Source: an uncultured Eubacteriaceae bacterium
GTDB lineage: Bacteria; Bacillota; Clostridia; Eubacteriales; UBA1433
Assembly: GCA_937914785.1 (NCBI GenBank)
Contig: CALGIV010000211.1
Coordinates: 1-21,884 of the forward strand
DNA: 21,884 nt
Reading direction: 5' to 3'
Position 1 is the stretch's first letter. Each line of letters starts with the position of its first letter. Under the pieces are notes generated by a model. That model did no database searches and was not told the origin of the DNA. It saw only the letters and a list, made by a program, of their open reading frames with translations. Below are positions 1 to 7,715 of the stretch, in pieces. Made by a program: the position numbers and the translations under genes.

Positions 1-599
1 TTTATCTTTCTTTTTTCAGGCATCCATTTGCTAAATCACAACCATTCACTATAACTAATCATTTCGTTTTTTCATCAATACTTCTTTTACACCTTCATTA
101 AGCCACTTCATAACAACACTCATTATATATAATTGGGCACGTTACAGCAATGCCCTTTATCTTCTAACGCCAACCTTCCCGCTCAACGCCTGCACTCATT
201 TAAAAGCATCTGCTGAAAAGAGTCCGTATCAAATTATTGGCATCGCGATTTAATTTCGACTTAACATCTCCACTTTAAACAACAAAATAAACTTGACTTT
301 AAAGCTCTACATTCTATCGCTATCACATTACCCTTATCAATGCGCCGAAGAGATTGCCCGGGAAATTTCCGGCTTTGAAATTCAAGAAGCGTTTACGCAC
401 CGCCTATTGCATGAGTGTTCCAAGAACGGTGAAAGAAAAATTGACATTTCTTACATAAAGTTTCTTCTTCTATATTTATACGTTCAATTCTTTTGCGCTT
501 TTCCAGCAGGTGAAAAGCGCGAAGAAGACAGGGAAAAGCCAAGCATTAAATCAATATTATAACACCTATCATATGACACAAAACATATTACAGAAAAGA
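1..599. other. No confident gene; unassigned left-edge sequence
   Basis: I see no gene I can support here. A TTG-initiated reading frame (293-562, 89 codons) has no clear ribosome binding site and no recognisable domain. A 22-codon minus-strand frame near 63-128 is too short to judge. The one clear structure is a hairpin at 492-523 with perfect 9-bp arms GCGCTTTTC/GAAAAGCGC and an 8-nt loop. It has no T-tract on either strand, so it is not an obvious terminator. Confidence 0.5.
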
Positions 600-637
600 A
601 TAAAAAAAGCTGCCACCCTATCATCCGGCGACAGCCT
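600..637 (-). terminator. Rho-independent terminator of ileS
   Basis: On the minus strand a 9-bp stem (GCTGTCGCC paired with GGTGGCAGC, with two G-T wobbles, between 609 and 635) is followed directly by seven T residues. It starts about 20 nt beyond the ileS stop codon. The stem and U-tract are seen directly; termination is inferred. Confidence 0.85.
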
Positions 638-655
638 TTATTTATAACTATTCTC

Positions 656-3600
656 CTACTTCTTCACCACTCGAATCCCCGTCTCAAACCCATTCAAATT
701 CACACCATCCAACATCTCATCCGTAAACGCGATCGCGTCACACAGCGTCTCTTCACGAATAAACTGCTCATAAGCCTGAACGGCTGCTCTGACTTCTTCG
801 CCACTGTTCAGCGCAATATCGATCCTGTCCATAACTTCAAAACCGCTGTTTTTACGCAATTGTTGCACCTTAGAGACCAACTCCCGCGCAAGGCCCTCTG
901 CCTTCAATTCTTCCGTCAGCGCCGTATCCAGAATCACAAACAAATTGTTCTCCATCTGAACATTGAATCCCTCTTTGGCTACGATGCGAATATCCAACAT
1001 CTCGCGCTCCAGCTTGAACATTTCACCATCGACTTCAACATCCAGATACCCTTTTTCTTCCAATTCCTCCATCAGCACGTTGTTATCGGCCTGTGCCAGG
1101 CTTTGCGCCAGCTGTTTGACCTTAGCGCCCAACAGCGGCCCCGCGGTCTTAAAATTCGGTTTAATCGTGAAATTCATATATTCGCTCAAGTTCTTTTCAA
1201 AGATGATCTCACGCACATTCAGCTCTTCTTTAATCAAGGCAACCAGATCATCAATTATCTCTTCGTGCCGACTGTCGATGCGCGCGCTTAACAGTGGCTG
1301 GCGCACCTTGATACGCGCGTCTTCGCGCGCCGCACGGCCAAGACTGACAAGCGTGCGCACAAGATCCATCTTTTCTTCGAGCGCTTCGTCGAGCAGGCTT
1401 TTGTCACAGACCGGCAGATCGCCCAAATGCACGCTTACTTCACCCGTCAGGTTGCGGTAAAGCTCTTCCGGTAAATACGGCGCATATGGCGCAGCCAGCA
1501 GGCAGACGCCTTTCAAAATTTCATACGTTGTATTATAAACCGCTTTTTTATCATCTGTCAGTTCACTTTTCCAAAAACGCCTTCTGTTGCGGCGAATATA
1601 CCAGTTTGATAAATCCTCGTTGACAAATTCCTGAATAATACGCACAGAGCGCGTCATATCATATTCTTCATCCATCGCCTTACGCACATCTCTGACAACG
1701 CGATTGTATTTCGATAAAATCCATCGGTCGATCTCATCGCGTTCTTTGGGTTCGATATTAAACGTTCGCGGATCCACCTTATCCGTATTTGCATACAACG
1801 CGAAAAAGCTGTAGACATTTTTAAGCGTGCCGAAGAACTTGTTCTGCACCTCTTTTAAGCCATCCACATCAAAGCGCGTCGGGTACCACACCGGCGAGAC
1901 GTGCAGCATATACCAGCGCAGCGCATCTGCGCCGTATTCATCGAACAGCTCAAACGGATTTAACGTATTGCCGCGGCTCTTACTCATCTTCTTGCCTTCC
2001 GCATCCAGAACCAAATCGTTGACCAGCACATTTTTATAAGGCGCCCGCTTAAACAAAAATACCGAGATGGCAAGCAGCGAATAAAACCAGCCGCGCGTCT
2101 GGTCGACGCCTTCGCAAATAAAATCCGCCGGATACTGATCTTCAAAAATATCGTGATTCTCAAAAGGATAATGATACTGTGCAAACGGCATAGAACCGCT
2201 GTCAAACCAGCAGTCGATAACGTCCGGCACGCGCTGCATACTGCCACCGCACTTTTCACATTTCAAATGCACGTCATCGACAAACGGACGGTGCAGCTCG
2301 ACATCCAGGCCAATATCCTCCATCGCACGGTCCTTTAACTCCTGACGCGAGCCTACTGTCGTTATTTCCCCACAGCTGCATTTCCAGATGTTCAGCGGCG
2401 TCCCCCAGTAACGGCTCCTGCTGATCGCCCAATCCTTGACCTCTGCAATCCAGTTTCCAAAACGACCCTCGCCGATAAACGGCGGATACCAGTTTACCTG
2501 ATCGTTGCTCTCCACGAGAACATCGCGCAGCGCCGTCATCTTGATATACCAGCCGGACTTCGCATAATACAGCAACGGCGTCTTACAGCGCCAGCAATGC
2601 GGATAGTTATGCAACACACGCTGCTTTTTAAACAACTTGCCGTTTTCACGCAAGTATCGGATGATTTGCTCGTCCGCGTCGATGACGAACATCCCTTTCC
2701 ACGGCGTTGTTGTAAACTTGCCCGTCTCGTCAACCGGCTGTAAAATCGGCAGATGATACTGCATGCCCGTAAGGTAGTCTTCCTCCCCAAATGCGGGCGC
2801 AATATGCACGATTCCCGTCCCGTCGTCCGTCGTTACATAATCGGCGCAGGTTACGAAAAACGCCTTTACGCCATCCGGCACCTGAACGAAATCGAGCAGC
2901 TGCTCATATTCCAGATACTCCAGCGCTTTTCCGGGCATCTCTTCTAAAATCTCGTACTCTTCGAATAACGACGGTGCCAGCGCAGAGGCGCAGATATAGA
3001 CCTTCTCCGCACTCTTTACGCGCGCGTACAGCGCTTTGGGATGCACGCTTAAACCCACGTTTGAAATCAGCGTCCAAGGTGTCGTCGTCCAAGCCAGGAA
3101 GTATTCATTCTCCCTGCCCTTTACCTTCATCGGCACGATGACCGTATCCGTATTGATTTCCGCATATCCCTGTGCTACTTCGTGAGAAGCCAGCCCCGTT
3201 CCACAGCGGCTGCAGTACGGCAATATCTTATGGCCTTCATACATCAGCCCTTCTTTATAAAACTTGTCTAAAATCCACCATTCTGTCTCGATATAGTCAT
3301 TTTTTAACGTGATATAGGGGTCGTCCATATCCGCAAAGAACCCCATTCGTTTCGTCATTTCCCGCCACTGGCTTTCGTATTCAAAGACCGATTCGCGGCA
3401 CTTTTCGTTAAATTTGGCAATACCATACGCTTCAATTTCAGTCTTACTCTTCAAACCCAACTTTTTCTCGACTTCAATTTCTACAGGCAGTCCATGCGTA
3501 TCCCATCCCAGCTTGCGAATGCAGCGCTCCCCCTTCATCACATGGTATTTACAAATTCCGTCTTTCAAGGTGCGTGCCATCACATGATGGATTCCCGGGT

Positions 3601-3757
3601 TGCCGTTTGCCGTCGGCGGACCATCATAAAACACGTAATTGGGACAACCTTCACGGTTCTCGATACTTTTATTCAAGATATCAATCTCTTCCCAATATTG
3701 ACGCAATTCCTGTTCGTTTTCTTTAATTGGCCTGTTGTTTAACTCCTTGAAGATCAT
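656..3757 (-). CDS. ileS: Isoleucyl-tRNA synthetase, IleRS2-like, with GXHH signature
   Basis: Class I aminoacyl-tRNA synthetase, 1033 aa, charging tRNA-Ile in the cytoplasm. The start at 3757 is chosen because AAGGAGAAG lies about 8 nt upstream and because MIFKELNNRP matches the family N terminus; an in-frame ATG 33 nt further upstream lacks such a site. Visible parts: the nucleotide-binding signature GIHH at residues 55-58, the CP1 editing domain (WTTTPWT near 223-229, GTGIVHIAPAFGEEDY near 313-328), Cys pairs CSRC and CWRC, KMSKS at 591-595, and an anticodon-binding helical domain. The C terminus lacks the Cys-rich zinc module of ordinary bacterial IleRS1, and the KMSKS context resembles the eukaryote-like IleRS2 group. 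The oddity is the first signature: canonical HXGH reads GXHH, with residues 1 and 3 swapped. A T-box leader lies upstream. Identity is near certain; the IleRS2 assignment is inference from motifs. Confidence 0.97.
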   Translation of the reverse strand: MIFKELNNRPIKENEQELRQYWEEIDILNKSIENREGCPNYVFYDGPPTANGNPGIHHVMARTLKDGICKYHVMKGERCIRKLGWDTHGLPVEIEVEKKLGLKSKTEIEAYGIAKFNEKCRESVFEYESQWREMTKRMGFFADMDDPYITLKNDYIETEWWILDKFYKEGLMYEGHKILPYCSRCGTGLASHEVAQGYAEINTDTVIVPMKVKGRENEYFLAWTTTPWTLISNVGLSVHPKALYARVKSAEKVYICASALAPSLFEEYEILEEMPGKALEYLEYEQLLDFVQVPDGVKAFFVTCADYVTTDDGTGIVHIAPAFGEEDYLTGMQYHLPILQPVDETGKFTTTPWKGMFVIDADEQIIRYLRENGKLFKKQRVLHNYPHCWRCKTPLLYYAKSGWYIKMTALRDVLVESNDQVNWYPPFIGEGRFGNWIAEVKDWAISRSRYWGTPLNIWKCSCGEITTVGSRQELKDRAMEDIGLDVELHRPFVDDVHLKCEKCGGSMQRVPDVIDCWFDSGSMPFAQYHYPFENHDIFEDQYPADFICEGVDQTRGWFYSLLAISVFLFKRAPYKNVLVNDLVLDAEGKKMSKSRGNTLNPFELFDEYGADALRWYMLHVSPVWYPTRFDVDGLKEVQNKFFGTLKNVYSFFALYANTDKVDPRTFNIEPKERDEIDRWILSKYNRVVRDVRKAMDEEYDMTRSVRIIQEFVNEDLSNWYIRRNRRRFWKSELTDDKKAVYNTTYEILKGVCLLAAPYAPYLPEELYRNLTGEVSVHLGDLPVCDKSLLDEALEEKMDLVRTLVSLGRAAREDARIKVRQPLLSARIDSRHEEIIDDLVALIKEELNVREIIFEKNLSEYMNFTIKPNFKTAGPLLGAKVKQLAQSLAQADNNVLMEELEEKGYLDVEVDGEMFKLEREMLDIRIVAKEGFNVQMENNLFVILDTALTEELKAEGLARELVSKVQQLRKNSGFEVMDRIDIALNSGEEVRAAVQAYEQFIREETLCDAIAFTDEMLDGVNLNGFETGIRVVKK

Positions 3758-3798
3758 TTTTTCTTCTCCTTGTCTATCGTTTATTTCCACGGGGAAAT

Positions 3799-4030
3799 AA
3801 AAAAACCGCCCCGATCACGGGACGGATAAATCCGCGGTACCACCCAAGTTACTGCTTATCGCAGCCTCTCTCTACGTTATCGCCGTCAACGAAGCATCCT
3901 ACTTAAGTTCAGATGCTCAAGCTCAAGGGTGATCCGGCTCTGTTCTCCTGTAGCAGCTTTCACCTTTTCTGCCTCTCTGTAACATTCATAAAAAAGCCCA
4001 TTCCCATCAACGCTCATTTTAACTCAATGT
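3799..4030 (-). promoter_or_regulatory. T-box riboswitch leader for ileS (tRNA-Ile)
   Basis: The minus strand carries the conserved T-box TGGGTGGTACCGCGG (3832-3846). It is followed by a terminator stem CCGTCCCG/CGGGGCGG (3806-3825) and a run of T residues (3799-3805). Upstream are AGAGAGGC and GGTG elements typical of Stem I. The likely specifier codon is ATC at 3931-3933 (context CCGG-ATC-ACCC), an isoleucine codon matching the downstream gene. Uncharged tRNA-Ile would pair with the specifier and the T-box and favour the antiterminator, raising ileS expression when isoleucine is scarce. The element class is clear; the exact specifier alignment is inferred by eye. Confidence 0.93.
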
Positions 4031-4036
4031 TTATCT

Positions 4037-4065
4037 ATTATCTTATATTATACCTTTTCTGTCAA
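4037..4065 (-). promoter_or_regulatory. Sigma-A type promoter for T-box-ileS
   Basis: TTGACA (4060-4065) and GATAAT (4037-4042) on the minus strand with a 17-bp spacer. Transcription would start near 4030, at the beginning of the T-box leader, and just beyond the terminator of the jag operon. Confidence 0.75.
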
Positions 4066-4085
4066 CAAAAAATTTACTTCTATTC

Positions 4086-4110
4086 TAAAAAAAACCGCTT
4101 ACGCGGCTTA
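4086..4110 (-). terminator. Rho-independent terminator of the rpmH-jag operon
   Basis: Minus-strand hairpin AAGCCGC-GTAA-GCGGTTT with one G-T pair, followed by a run of T residues. The first bases overlap the TAA stop codon of khpB (4108-4110). It separates the operon from the ileS promoter. Confidence 0.8.
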
Positions 4111-4755
4111 TCGTCGTTCTTTTCTTTTCACTTCAATAATAATCTTACGGTAAGGCTCTTCACCTTCACTGCGCGTCATAACCTTCCGGTTGTCCTGCAG
4201 CGATGCGTGAATAATCCGCCTCTCGTATGGATTCATCGGCTCGAGCTCTACCCTGCGCCGCGTACGCACTGCCTTATTTGCCATTTTAGAGGCAAATTCT
4301 TCCAACGCCGTTTGCCGTTTCGCACGATAGCCTTCCGTATCCAGGATGATCTTTGTATACGGTTCACTGTCTTTATTAACAGCCAGCGAAGTTAAATACT
4401 GCAGGGCATCCAGCGTGACACCGCGCCTGCCGATTAAAAGACGCATATCTTCGCCCGTCAATTCGATATTTAAAATATCTTCCTCTGCAGAAAAAGCTTC
4501 CACTTCCGCCGGAATTCGCATACTTTTCGTCAATTGCGTCAGAAAATGTATTGCTTTGTCTTTCTGCATTTCTTCAGGCTTTTCAAGAATTGATACTTCT
4601 ACTTTTGCCTGCTTGCCGATTTTACCGATAAAACCGGTACCCGGCAATTCCAATACTTTCGTTTCTACCTCATCTCTATTTGCGCCCAGTTGCTTCAAAG
4701 CTGTCTCGATTGCTTCTTCAACCGTACGCGCTTTTACGACGACCGATTTTTGCAT
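4108..4755 (-). CDS. khpB: RNA-binding protein KhpB (Jag/EloR)
   Basis: 215 aa, the normal three-part Jag layout: Jag-N domain (about 3-54, with PGTGFIGKIGKQAKVEV), KH domain with its GRRG loop at 109-112 (LIGRRGVTLDALQYL), and C-terminal R3H domain (about 143-208, with ERRIIHASL near 178-186). Family members bind RNA, work with KhpA and affect cell elongation and division in Gram-positive bacteria. The start ATG follows the yidC TAA stop with no intervening base, and AAGGAAG lies about 11 nt upstream inside yidC, so the two are probably translationally coupled. Last gene of the rpmH operon here; mnmE does not follow. Confidence 0.95.
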   Translation of the reverse strand: MQKSVVVKARTVEEAIETALKQLGANRDEVETKVLELPGTGFIGKIGKQAKVEVSILEKPEEMQKDKAIHFLTQLTKSMRIPAEVEAFSAEEDILNIELTGEDMRLLIGRRGVTLDALQYLTSLAVNKDSEPYTKIILDTEGYRAKRQTALEEFASKMANKAVRTRRRVELEPMNPYERRIIHASLQDNRKVMTRSEGEEPYRKIIIEVKRKERR

Positions 4756-5511
4756 TTACATATCCACTTCCTTTTTCGGTTTCTCTCTCATTACCAGATA
4801 TTGCTGGATTGCAGTCCACGCCGCCTGAATCGTCCAGTATATTGCAACGCCGGCAGGCAACGTAAACGACAAATACCCAATCATAATCACCATCATATAG
4901 TTAAACATCTTCATCTGATCCTGCTGTTCCTGCGGCTGCGATATCATTGAGACGCGAACGGAGAAATACTGTGAAACTACCGAAAGGATCGGCAATATAT
5001 ACAATCCATTACTCAAGCCTGCCTGAAACGCTGTGCTGACACCGGCAAAATTATTGAAAAGACTTAGCTTGTCCCCGGTCAATAACACTTGCGCTGCATC
5101 AGCAAATCCCAAATCTTTCACCCATAAAAAGCTCATCGATACAGCACTCGCCGTCCCGTTCGTAAAAACCCACTCATACGGTTGCTGCAACACGCGATAC
5201 AACGCCAGGATGATGGGAAGTTGAATCAATAACGGCAGGCAACCGGACATTGGAGAATAGTTATTTTTTTTATATAACTTCTGCAATTCTATGTTTTGTT
5301 TTTCTTTATTGTTGGCATACTTCTTTTGAATTTTTTCTACTTCGGGCCGGATCTCCACCAACAACTTCGACGATTTCTGTTGTTTTAATGTCAGCGGCAT
5401 TAAAATTAACTTGGCCAATATGGAAAAGACAATGATCGCCAGACCGTAATTTCCAACAAATTGATAGATGTAATACATCGCTTTTCCAAAAATCTGATAT
5501 AAAAGTGTCAT
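4756..5511 (-). CDS. yidC: Membrane protein insertase YidC (SpoIIIJ/Oxa1 family)
   Basis: 251 aa, the short Gram-positive form without the large periplasmic domain. It inserts and folds membrane proteins, with or without SecYEG. Visible: a first hydrophobic segment NYGLAIIVFSILAKLILMPLT, a charged cytoplasmic hairpin (QQKSSKLLVEIRPEVEKIQKKY), the conserved NNYSPMSGCLPLLIQLPI motif, and further membrane segments up to a basic tail ending REKPKKEVDM. The conserved positive residue of the hydrophilic groove appears as Lys34 rather than the usual Arg. No signal peptide lipobox is evident. The start codon directly abuts AAAGGA, while GAGAAG lies 8 nt away, so the latter probably serves as ribosome binding site. 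Starts 20 nt after yidD. Confidence 0.95.
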   Translation of the reverse strand: MTLLYQIFGKAMYYIYQFVGNYGLAIIVFSILAKLILMPLTLKQQKSSKLLVEIRPEVEKIQKKYANNKEKQNIELQKLYKKNNYSPMSGCLPLLIQLPIILALYRVLQQPYEWVFTNGTASAVSMSFLWVKDLGFADAAQVLLTGDKLSLFNNFAGVSTAFQAGLSNGLYILPILSVVSQYFSVRVSMISQPQEQQDQMKMFNYMMVIMIGYLSFTLPAGVAIYWTIQAAWTAIQQYLVMREKPKKEVDM

Positions 5512-5531
5512 TCCTTTAACTTCTCTTTTCT

Positions 5532-5741
5532 TTAGGGTAGGGGATCAAAACCGCCTTCACAAAACGGATTGCAACGCAACAACCTCTTCACCGTCAGATG
5601 CAGTCCCTTTATAAAACCATATTTCTCGAATGCCTGTATACTGTACTCCGAACACGTTGGATAAAAACGACAGGCATTCGGCAGAAACGGCGAGAGGACC
5701 CTTTGATAACCTCTGATTATAACGATGCATACCTTTTTCAT
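5532..5741 (-). CDS. yidD: Membrane protein insertion efficiency factor YidD
   Basis: 69 aa, the family's usual size. The hallmark CRFYPTCSEYS (residues 24-34) and the C-terminal CNPFCEGGFDPLP are present, with Cys at 24, 30, 57 and 61. YidD is a small inner-face membrane-associated protein encoded between rnpA and yidC in most bacteria and aids insertion by YidC. Its ATG overlaps the TGA of rnpA (ATGA at 5738-5741), indicating translational coupling. Confidence 0.95.
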   Translation of the reverse strand: MKKVCIVIIRGYQRVLSPFLPNACRFYPTCSEYSIQAFEKYGFIKGLHLTVKRLLRCNPFCEGGFDPLP

Positions 5742-6097
5742 ACTATTTTTTCACCTGCCGGCACATCTTTTAAGATACCATGCTTTTTCATCAGTTTCAA
5801 AATGCTTGTTTGAATCTGACTATACTCACTCGTTACAATCGATGCGCGGGCAATAATGACAATATCGTATCCGGGATGAAAACAATCTTCATAAATTCGA
5901 TATACTTCGCGAATTCTGCGTCGTGCTTTATTCCTGACTATACTCTTGCCAACCTTTTTACTCGCTACAATTCCCAGCGAATTGAGCGGCGTATTATTCT
6001 TTAAACAAATGATTACAACCAAACGGTCTGCATAGCTTTTTCCATTGTTGTAAACTTTTTTAAATCCACCGCTTTTCAGCGGTACCGTTTTCTTCAT
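5738..6097 (-). CDS. rnpA: Ribonuclease P protein component
   Basis: 119 aa, the basic protein subunit that binds the RNase P catalytic RNA and helps mature the 5' ends of tRNAs. The family signature is visible as KSIVRNKARRRIREVYR (residues 51-67, the RNR motif), after an N-terminal beta/alpha core with the phenylalanine-containing GGFKKVYNNGK. It sits 27 nt downstream of rpmH and overlaps yidD by 4 nt, the canonical operon arrangement. Confidence 0.97.
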   Translation of the reverse strand: MKKTVPLKSGGFKKVYNNGKSYADRLVVIICLKNNTPLNSLGIVASKKVGKSIVRNKARRRIREVYRIYEDCFHPGYDIVIIARASIVTSEYSQIQTSILKLMKKHGILKDVPAGEKIV

Positions 6098-6124
6098 TTA
6101 AAGTATAATTAAAACATCATGTCT

Positions 6125-6259
6125 TTAAGCAGACAACACTTTGCGCTGTTTGGCTCTTCTTCTTGCTAAAATGTTTCTGCCGCTTTTCGTCGCCATTCTT
6201 TGACGAAACCCATGATTCTTTTTTCTTTTTCTGTTGTTCGGTTGAAAAGTTCTTTTCAT
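6125..6259 (-). CDS. rpmH: 50S ribosomal protein L34
   Basis: 44 aa, standard length, extremely basic: begins MKRTFQPNNRKRKKNHGF and carries RMATKSGRNILARRRAKQR. The start at 6259 is fixed by an AGGAGG eight bases upstream; a longer frame extends upstream but the extra N-terminal sequence is not L34-like. L34 is in the large ribosomal subunit. First gene of the rpmH-rnpA-yidD-yidC-khpB operon, with a consensus promoter at 6308-6336. Confidence 0.98.
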   Translation of the reverse strand: MKRTFQPNNRKRKKNHGFRQRMATKSGRNILARRRAKQRKVLSA

Positions 6260-6307
6260 CTCTATGTCCTCCTGATTCAGCGTTCCATAAACAATAGTCA
6301 AATACAT

Positions 6308-6336
6308 ATTATAAATGGCCCCATTGTCTGTGTCAA
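6308..6336 (-). promoter_or_regulatory. Consensus promoter of the rpmH operon
   Basis: Minus strand TTGACA (6331-6336), exactly 17 bp, TATAAT (6308-6313): both hexamers match the vegetative sigma consensus. The predicted start of transcription is about 40 nt upstream of the L34 start codon. Confidence 0.88.
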
Positions 6337-6355
6337 GTAAATATAAGGAAAGAAA

Positions 6356-6384
6356 ATTGTACCATAAAAAGAACTGCAAATCAA
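6356..6384 (-). promoter_or_regulatory. Possible second, upstream promoter for rpmH
   Basis: Minus strand TTGATT (6379-6384), 17 bp, TACAAT (6356-6361), with TG one base before the -10 (extended -10). The -35 overlaps the stop codon of the HTH-ACT gene. Tandem promoters before rpmH are plausible for a highly expressed ribosomal gene. Weaker than the downstream promoter. Confidence 0.45.
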
Positions 6385-6815
6385 TCCATCGCGATTAATT
6401 TTGCATTTGTCGCACCCGGCAAAGCAGAAATCGCCTTCAGTAAATCCTTTACATCCGCGTTCAGATACGTCACGTCGAGCGAAATCGTCACATAAGCACT
6501 GTTGCGAATGGGAATATCCTGATGAATCGTAAGCACGTTGCCGCCCGACTCTGCAATCACATTTAAAACGCTGGATAACACACCGCTCTGATGCGCTAAA
6601 TTCACACTGAAGATACACTTGCGCACTACACCGGAAGCCGAGGCGAATATCATATCTTTATATTTATAGAACGTGCTTCGGCTGATTCCGGCACGCTTTG
6701 CCGCTTCGCTGACCGTCTTTACTTTCCCTTCGTTCAATAACTCCACCGCCTCAACGATTTTATCGATATGAACCGGCAGGAAATCGCGATGAACGATATA
6801 ATAATCGTACTTCAT
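6381..6815 (-). CDS. HTH-ACT regulator, PheB/ThrR type (UPF0735 family)
   Basis: 144 aa, the usual length for this family. The N-terminal part contains a helix-turn-helix (about 34-55: VSEAAKRAGISRSTFYKYKD), closely resembling the DLSRSAFYKYRD segment I remember for B. subtilis PheB. The C-terminal half is an ACT amino-acid-binding domain (about 67-144, SGVLSSVLNVIAESGGNVLTIHQ). I recall that B. subtilis has a repressor, ThrR, controlling hom-thrCB, and believe it belongs to this family; that link should be checked. Here the gene is third in thrC-thrB-regulator, overlapping thrB by ATGA (6812-6815). This supports a role as a threonine-responsive regulator of the divergon, possibly binding the inverted repeat at 9263-9282. 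Domain calls are firm; ligand and target are inferred. Confidence 0.88.
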   Translation of the reverse strand: MKYDYYIVHRDFLPVHIDKIVEAVELLNEGKVKTVSEAAKRAGISRSTFYKYKDMIFASASGVVRKCIFSVNLAHQSGVLSSVLNVIAESGGNVLTIHQDIPIRNSAYVTISLDVTYLNADVKDLLKAISALPGATNAKLIAMD

Positions 6816-7711
6816 CGCGGATCTCCTTCAATAATTTTTACGCCTTTTTCATTGACCTTTAAAGGATACAGCCTCCACTCATTGCGGAATTTAAAACGGT
6901 CTTCTTCAAACTTATTGACTTTTAATGGAATATCCGCTTTTTTCACAATCGTCAAAATACTCGGGCCGGCGCCGCTGATACACACGGCATAAGCGCCCTG
7001 CGCATACGCGTATGCACTGATGCGGTTATACTCTTTTATCAGCGGAATGCGATAGGGCTGATGAAGCTTATCTTCCACCGCATCGCGCAAAACATCTGCT
7101 CTCGGCATTGTCAAAGCCGAAAGCATCAACGCGCTGCGTGCAATATTGTTTACACACGCTCCATACGACAAACTCTCCGGCAACGCACCGCGCGCTTTGG
7201 CCGTACTTAAGCGAAAATCAGGAACATATACCAAAAACCCAAAATCCGGATGAATATCATACCTTACATATTGCCACCCGGAGTGGTTCTTATACGACAG
7301 TGTCAACCCGCCGAACAGCGCGGCCGAAACATTGTCTGCATGCTTTTCAAAATCTGCACAGATATGAAACGCCCGTTTCATATCAAGCTCTGTATCCGAC
7401 AGCAAATAGGCCGCCAGCACCCCGGCGATGATACACGTCGCACTGCTGCCCAATCCGCGCGCGACGGGAATATCGCTTTGAGTGTCGATCACGACGCCGG
7501 GAATCGTCTTTTTCAATATTTTCAACGTCTTTTTCAACGACGACATCACGAGGTTGTTTTCACCACGATATTTACCGGCAAACCCTTCTCCGACCTTAAA
7601 CGTACTTGCCGGCGTAAACGTAAAGCTATTATACATCTCGTAGGCAATCCCCAGCGTATCAAAACCGCATCCCAGGTTCGCACTCGTCGCAGGTACCTTT
7701 ATTTCAAACAT
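6812..7711 (-). CDS. thrB: Homoserine kinase
   Basis: GHMP-family kinase of 299 aa that phosphorylates homoserine to O-phosphohomoserine, the step before threonine synthase. The N terminus FEIKVPATSANLGCGFDTLG is the family opening (Cys replaces the usual Pro before GFD). The ATP-binding glycine-rich loop ARGLGSSATCIIAGV lies near residues 84-98, and the C-terminal GHMP motif is AVCISGAGPSILTIV. The start is ambiguous: GTG at 7712-7714 is 7 nt and ATG at 7709-7711 is 10 nt from AAGGAG. I chose the ATG. It begins within a few bases of the thrC stop and overlaps the next gene by 4 nt, so the three genes form one tight operon. Confidence 0.95.
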   Translation of the reverse strand: MFEIKVPATSANLGCGFDTLGIAYEMYNSFTFTPASTFKVGEGFAGKYRGENNLVMSSLKKTLKILKKTIPGVVIDTQSDIPVARGLGSSATCIIAGVLAAYLLSDTELDMKRAFHICADFEKHADNVSAALFGGLTLSYKNHSGWQYVRYDIHPDFGFLVYVPDFRLSTAKARGALPESLSYGACVNNIARSALMLSALTMPRADVLRDAVEDKLHQPYRIPLIKEYNRISAYAYAQGAYAVCISGAGPSILTIVKKADIPLKVNKFEEDRFKFRNEWRLYPLKVNEKGVKIIEGDPR

Positions 7712-7715
7712 CACT

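Noticed and set aside
293..562. 89-codon plus-strand frame beginning with TTG
   Set aside because: No ribosome binding site at the start, no recognisable domain, and a strong hairpin inside it. Composition gives no support for coding.
860..1460. Two overlapping plus-strand frames of 143 and 165 codons inside ileS
   Set aside because: Antisense shadows of the clearly real ileS, lacking ribosome binding sites and family features.
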